64,000 nt of DNA from Rhizobium indicum (GTDB lineage Bacteria > Pseudomonadota > Alphaproteobacteria > Rhizobiales > Rhizobiaceae): positions 806,001 to 870,000 of the forward strand of contig NZ_CP054022.1 of assembly GCF_005862305.2 (NCBI RefSeq), read 5' to 3'. The notes below the pieces were generated by a model, which made no database searches, was not told where the DNA came from, and saw only the letters and a list, made by a program, of their open reading frames with translations. How positions within the stretch are numbered: the first letter of the stretch is position 1; each line of letters starts with the position of its first letter. The position numbers and the translations under genes are program-made. This document shows positions 60,719-64,000 of this stretch, in pieces.

Positions 60719-61870
60719 ATGATGCATTCAGAAAGTTGGCGGGTCGGTGTGCTGTTCTCCGAAACGGGTGTGACGGGAGCCGTGGAAACAACCCAGAGGG
60801 CCGCGACCTTGCTGGCGATCGACGAAATCAACGCGGCCGGCGGCGTGCTCGGCAGGACGATCGAGCCCGTCGTGTACGATCCGCAATCGACGCCCAATCT
60901 CTACAAGGAACTTGCAGTCAAGCTTTGCGACGAAGATCGGGTCCGGGTCGTTTTCGGTTGCCATATGTCGAGCACCCGCAAAGCTGTTCTGCCCGTCATC
61001 GAGGCCCGTGATGCACTGCTGTTTTACCCGACGCTCTACGAGGGATTCGAATACTCCCGTCACTGCATCTATACAGGTGCTGCCCCCAACCAGAACTCCG
61101 TCCAGCTCGTCGACTTCCTGACCGAGCACTATGGAAAGCGGGTTTTCCTGGTGGGTTCGAACTACGTCTATCCTTATGAATCCAACCGGACGATCAGCGA
61201 CCTGTTTCTTCAGCTGGGCGGACAGGTCCTGGACGAGATGTATGTTCCCCTGAACCTCAAAACCGAGGACGTTGCCAAGATCATCCGGCACATTCGCGCG
61301 GTACAGCCGGATGTCATTTATTCGACGATTGTCGGCGACGGTATCATTCCCTTCTACACGGCGTTCAAGCAGGCCGGGTTCGATGCGGCGACAATGCCGA
61401 TCGCGAGCCAATCGACCAGCGAGGCGGACGTGATCCGTATGCGGCCGGATGTGGCCGAGGGGCATATCACCGCAGCCCCCTTCTTCGCCTCTCTGGATAC
61501 GCCCCGCGCCCGCGCTTTCGTCTCGGCTTACCAACAGCGATACGGCCTGCAGATGCTTCCGACCGCACCGGCTGAAGCGGCTTATTTCCAGGTTTATCTC
61601 TATGCGGCGGCTTTGCAGCGCGCCGGTGGCGACGGACTTGAGCAGCTTCTGCCGGCTCTCTATGATGTCGAGTACGATGCACCGCAGGGTGCGGTGAAGA
61701 TAGACCGGACGACAAACCACACGCATCTGTGGCCAAGAGTGGCAAGGGTGAACCCCCAGGGCGGCTACGACATCGTCTACGATCCGTCGCTCCGGGTGGC
61801 GCCAGACCCGTTCATGCGAGAATATCGCCCGGACTTGACGCAGACTTTCCCGCATCGTGTTCAGGTTTGA
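60719..61870 (+). CDS. AmiC-like cytoplasmic amide sensor
   Basis: 383 residues of the type 1 periplasmic-binding fold related to AmiC and UrtA: WRVGVLFSETGVTGAVETTQ, AIDEINAAGGVLGRTIEPVV, VVFGCHMSSTRKAVLPVIEA, VGSNYVYPYESNRTISDLFL and LPTAPAEAAYFQVYLYAAAL. It has no signal peptide, so it acts in the cytoplasm as a ligand-controlled brake on the ANTAR protein encoded 12 bases downstream. A weak GGTGGG precedes the ATG. Ligand likely amide, urea or related compound. Confidence 0.88.
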   Translation: MMHSESWRVGVLFSETGVTGAVETTQRAATLLAIDEINAAGGVLGRTIEPVVYDPQSTPNLYKELAVKLCDEDRVRVVFGCHMSSTRKAVLPVIEARDALLFYPTLYEGFEYSRHCIYTGAAPNQNSVQLVDFLTEHYGKRVFLVGSNYVYPYESNRTISDLFLQLGGQVLDEMYVPLNLKTEDVAKIIRHIRAVQPDVIYSTIVGDGIIPFYTAFKQAGFDAATMPIASQSTSEADVIRMRPDVAEGHITAAPFFASLDTPRARAFVSAYQQRYGLQMLPTAPAEAAYFQVYLYAAALQRAGGDGLEQLLPALYDVEYDAPQGAVKIDRTTNHTHLWPRVARVNPQGGYDIVYDPSLRVAPDPFMREYRPDLTQTFPHRVQV

Positions 61871-61882
61871 GAGGGAGCGACG

Positions 61883-62491
61883 ATGTCTTTCGCCCTTCTC
61901 AGAGATTTACGGGACCTCAAGGTTCTGGTCATCCACCCCCGGACATCCGAAGGAGAGTTTCTCGTCGATCACCTGCGCCGTATCGGTTGTACGGTCAGTT
62001 GCCTTTGGCCGGTGCCTGCCGAGTTGCCGCACGGCACAGATGTCGTCTTCCTCGCGATGGAAGATGAGGCGCGACCGGAAATCGAACGCCTGCTGAAGTC
62101 TTTCCCCAATCCTGCTCCGACCATGCTCGCCATCGTCGGGTACGAAAACCCCTCGACCTTGCAGATCGTTCTGGAAAGCGGCGCGCTCGCCATTGTCGAA
62201 AGACCGATCAAACCCTTTGGTCTGCTGACCAATCTCGCCATCGCCCGCAACCTCTGGCTGGAGCGGCAAAAGCTCGTCAAGGAAGCACGCAAATACAAGC
62301 GCAAGGTACTGGGAGACCAGAAACTTGCCCGGGCCAAAGCCATTCTGATGGCCAATCGCGGCACAAGCGAGAATGAGGCGTATCGCGAAATGCGCGACCA
62401 GGCGATGGCTCGGCGCGTGCCGATCGATGAAATCGCCAATTCGATTATCAACGCCGAACAGCTCTTGCGCCCGTCCCAAAAACATGATTAG
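61883..62491 (+). CDS. AmiR/NasT-type ANTAR antiterminator
   Basis: 202 residues. An N-terminal receiver-like domain lacking a canonical phosphoacceptor (LKVLVIHPRTSEGEFLVDHL, LAIVGYENPSTLQIVLESG, AIVERPIKPFGL) is followed by a coiled-coil and a C-terminal ANTAR domain (KAILMANRGTSENEAYREMR, DQAMARRVPIDEIANSIINA). ANTAR proteins bind paired RNA hairpins and prevent terminator formation. Its partner AmiC homologue lies directly upstream and its probable RNA target is the leader of the next gene. GGGAG is a good ribosome-binding site. Confidence 0.9.
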   Translation: MSFALLRDLRDLKVLVIHPRTSEGEFLVDHLRRIGCTVSCLWPVPAELPHGTDVVFLAMEDEARPEIERLLKSFPNPAPTMLAIVGYENPSTLQIVLESGALAIVERPIKPFGLLTNLAIARNLWLERQKLVKEARKYKRKVLGDQKLARAKAILMANRGTSENEAYREMRDQAMARRVPIDEIANSIINAEQLLRPSQKHD

Positions 62492-62598
62492 TTTTTCACG
62501 TGTTTCCAACAAAACACCTCCGGCACATCCCTTCGTTTGACGAAGCCATGTGCCGCTGTTGCACGCGGCGCAGCCGTGATGCGGTGATGGCAAGGGTG

Positions 62599-62631
62599 CC
62601 CGCAGGCTGTGACAAGCCTCGCGGGTTTTTT
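62599..62631 (+). terminator. Intrinsic terminator in leader of amide/urea transporter
   Basis: CCCGC with GCGGG, extended by AGG/CCT around a ten-base loop, then TTTTTT. It lies between the ANTAR gene and the binding-protein gene, 108 bases before the latter's ATG, which is the expected position for an AmiR-controlled attenuator. Other small hairpins precede it (CTTCGT/ACGAAG near 62538; GCCGC/GCGGC near 62552-62570). Confidence 0.82.
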
Positions 62632-62738
62632 GTTGTCTGCTGACAGTGACGTCAGTTCTCTACTCATTTCCGGCATGAAAGCCTTGCCGTTCGGCGGGCC
62701 GTGCCGCCGTGCGCGCCAATCAAAAAAGGGGAACCAAG

Positions 62739-63989
62739 ATGGTGTTCAACAGACGAGAATTTCTGAAAACCGCAGCGACCGCTTCTGCCGCACTCGCCCT
62801 GCCGGCTCTGGGCAGCCGCGCCTTCGCAGCCGATGCCATCAAGGTCGGCGCTCTCTACTCGCAGACGGGCGGGCTTTCCGTTGCCGAGAAGCTTCTGGCA
62901 AACGGCGTCATGATGGCCGTGGCCGAAATCAACGCGACCGGCGGTGTTCTCGGTCGCCCAGTCGAGGTGGTCGTCGAAGACGGTGCTTCCGATCCGAAAA
63001 CCTTCAGCGAGAAGGCTTCGAAACTGATCCTCAAGGACAAAATTTCGACCGTGTTCGGCTGCCACACATCGGCCAGCCGCAAGGCCGTGCTGCCGATCTT
63101 CGAGCGACGCGGCGCGATGCTATTCTACCAGACGCATTACGAAGGCTTCGAGTGCTCGCGCAACGTCGTCTATTCCGGCGCCGTTCCGAACCAGCAGCTC
63201 GCCAACTACATTCCCTGGATCGTCGAGAAACTGGGCAAGAAGAAATTCTTCATCGTCGGCTCGAACTATGTCTATCCGCGCGAAATGGCCAAGGTTTCCA
63301 AGAAGCTGATCGAGGCGGCCGGCGCCGAATGGGTGGCGGATGAATATCTGGAACTCGGCCATTCGGAATGGGCCGTCATGGTCAGCAAGATCAAGGAGTC
63401 GGGCGCCGACGTGGTTCTGTCCAACGTGGTCGGCGACTCCATCATCGCCTTCTACCGAGAGTTCAAGAACCAAGGGCTCTCGCAGGAGGTTCTGCCGATC
63501 TGCGCGACGGTCACCTCCGAAATCGAAATCGCCGCGATGGGCGCCGAATATGCGGCCGGAAGCTACACCTCCTTCCCCTATTTCATGTCGATCGACACGC
63601 CGGCGAACAAGAGCTTCATCGACCGCTTCAGGACCTTCGTCAACGATCCGAAAGCCGTCACCTACCATTCTCTCGAAGCAGCCTATTTCCAGGTCTTTCT
63701 GTGGAAGCAGGCCGTCGAAAAGTCCGGCGATCTTTCGGCTGACGCGATCAGGGCCGGCATTCGCGGCCAAACCTACGAAGCACCCGGCGGCAAGGTGACC
63801 ACCGACCCCGACAACCTGCATTGCTGGCTGACGCCGCGCATCGGGCAATGGCAGGCGGACGGTCAGAGCAAGGTGGTGAATGCCTACCCGGCGCCGATCA
63901 AGCCTCTGCCCTATTCGGCCTATGGCGAGACGGAGAGCAATCTGTTCTGCACCAGCAACGGTCTCGACGCCGCAAAGCTCAAGGGCTGA
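62739..63989 (+). CDS. Urea/amide ABC transporter binding protein (UrtA/FmdD-like)
   Basis: 416 residues. MVFNRREFLKTAATASAALA is a Tat signal peptide; mature form starts after AFA-ADA. Features of the UrtA-type receptor: IKVGALYSQTGGLSVAEKLL, VAEINATGGVLGRPVEVVVE, FGCHTSASRKAVLPIFERRG, YQTHYEGFECSRNVVYSGAV and SNYVYPREMAKVSKK. GGGG precedes the ATG. It closely parallels the cytoplasmic AmiC-like protein upstream, suggesting both recognise the same ligand. The permeases and ATPases should follow beyond the window. Confidence 0.92.
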   Translation: MVFNRREFLKTAATASAALALPALGSRAFAADAIKVGALYSQTGGLSVAEKLLANGVMMAVAEINATGGVLGRPVEVVVEDGASDPKTFSEKASKLILKDKISTVFGCHTSASRKAVLPIFERRGAMLFYQTHYEGFECSRNVVYSGAVPNQQLANYIPWIVEKLGKKKFFIVGSNYVYPREMAKVSKKLIEAAGAEWVADEYLELGHSEWAVMVSKIKESGADVVLSNVVGDSIIAFYREFKNQGLSQEVLPICATVTSEIEIAAMGAEYAAGSYTSFPYFMSIDTPANKSFIDRFRTFVNDPKAVTYHSLEAAYFQVFLWKQAVEKSGDLSADAIRAGIRGQTYEAPGGKVTTDPDNLHCWLTPRIGQWQADGQSKVVNAYPAPIKPLPYSAYGETESNLFCTSNGLDAAKLKG

Positions 63990-64000
63990 CCCCTCCCCGC

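Noticed and set aside
1..64000. Search by eye for CRISPR arrays, rRNA, intact insertion sequences and integrase genes
   Set aside because: No regularly spaced repeats, no rRNA-like stretch, and no transposase or integrase motifs were found.

Overview
This 64 kb window is GC-rich, densely coded DNA from an alphaproteobacterium, most probably a member of the Rhizobiaceae (Rhizobium, Ensifer or Agrobacterium relatives). That view rests on the families present: DUF1236 envelope proteins, a BA14K-type tail on a penicillin-binding protein, CsbD, BON and DUF2934 stress proteins, an ECF sigma factor surrounded by promoters of the sigma-EcfG type, and long ABC-transporter catabolic operons with GntR, LysR and DeoR regulators. 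No tRNA, rRNA, CRISPR array or intact insertion sequence was seen. The many broken genes and the catabolic content suggest a megaplasmid, chromid or accessory chromosomal region, which is an inference.

Positions 1-26,400 form a stress and envelope region. It holds a PIN-domain toxin with its antitoxin, a J-domain protein, a sugar-permease remnant, a class A penicillin-binding protein, small secreted or membrane proteins, two response regulators, an ECF sigma factor, a CsbD protein, two oxidoreductases (SDR and zinc alcohol dehydrogenase), a CGNR regulator divergent from an EamA exporter, and a three-gene operon of membrane-stress proteins. At least eleven sites fit GGAAC-N16/17-NGTT, the general-stress sigma-EcfG promoter, and most lie just upstream of a small stress gene. 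The region therefore looks like a cluster of general-stress-response genes. Several genes in it are frameshifted (a GT4-GH1 pair, a DUF4142 gene, a small hypothetical gene).

Positions 26,700-44,600 hold two catabolic units flanking a GntR-family regulator that has two DNA-binding domains. The first is a 12-gene leftward operon: a polyamine-type ABC transporter (two ATPases, two permeases, one exported and one signal-less binding protein), two SDR dehydrogenases, a PuuE-like polysaccharide deacetylase, a small CxxC protein, a CobW-type GTPase and an amidase. The second is pxpA-accB-accC-pxpB-pxpC, which together resembles a split urea-carboxylase or 5-oxoprolinase-type lactam-opening system, with a divergent LysR regulator. 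Both units point to import and hydrolysis of nitrogenous compounds (amides, lactams, ureides).

Positions 45,800-47,150 are a scar of gene fragments (CLC chloride channel, DinB) around a tiny LuxR-type regulator. Positions 47,200-56,700 are a leftward operon: peptide-type ABC transporter (binding protein, two permeases, fused double ATPase), DeoR regulator, M20 amidohydrolase and two kinases of the aminoglycoside/choline kinase fold. Positions 57,000-64,000 contain a LysR remnant, an intact LysR gene divergent from a GMC oxidoreductase, and an AmiC-AmiR-like sensor/antiterminator pair followed by a urea/amide ABC binding protein. Intrinsic terminators stand in front of both amiC and the binding-protein gene, as expected for ANTAR antitermination control.
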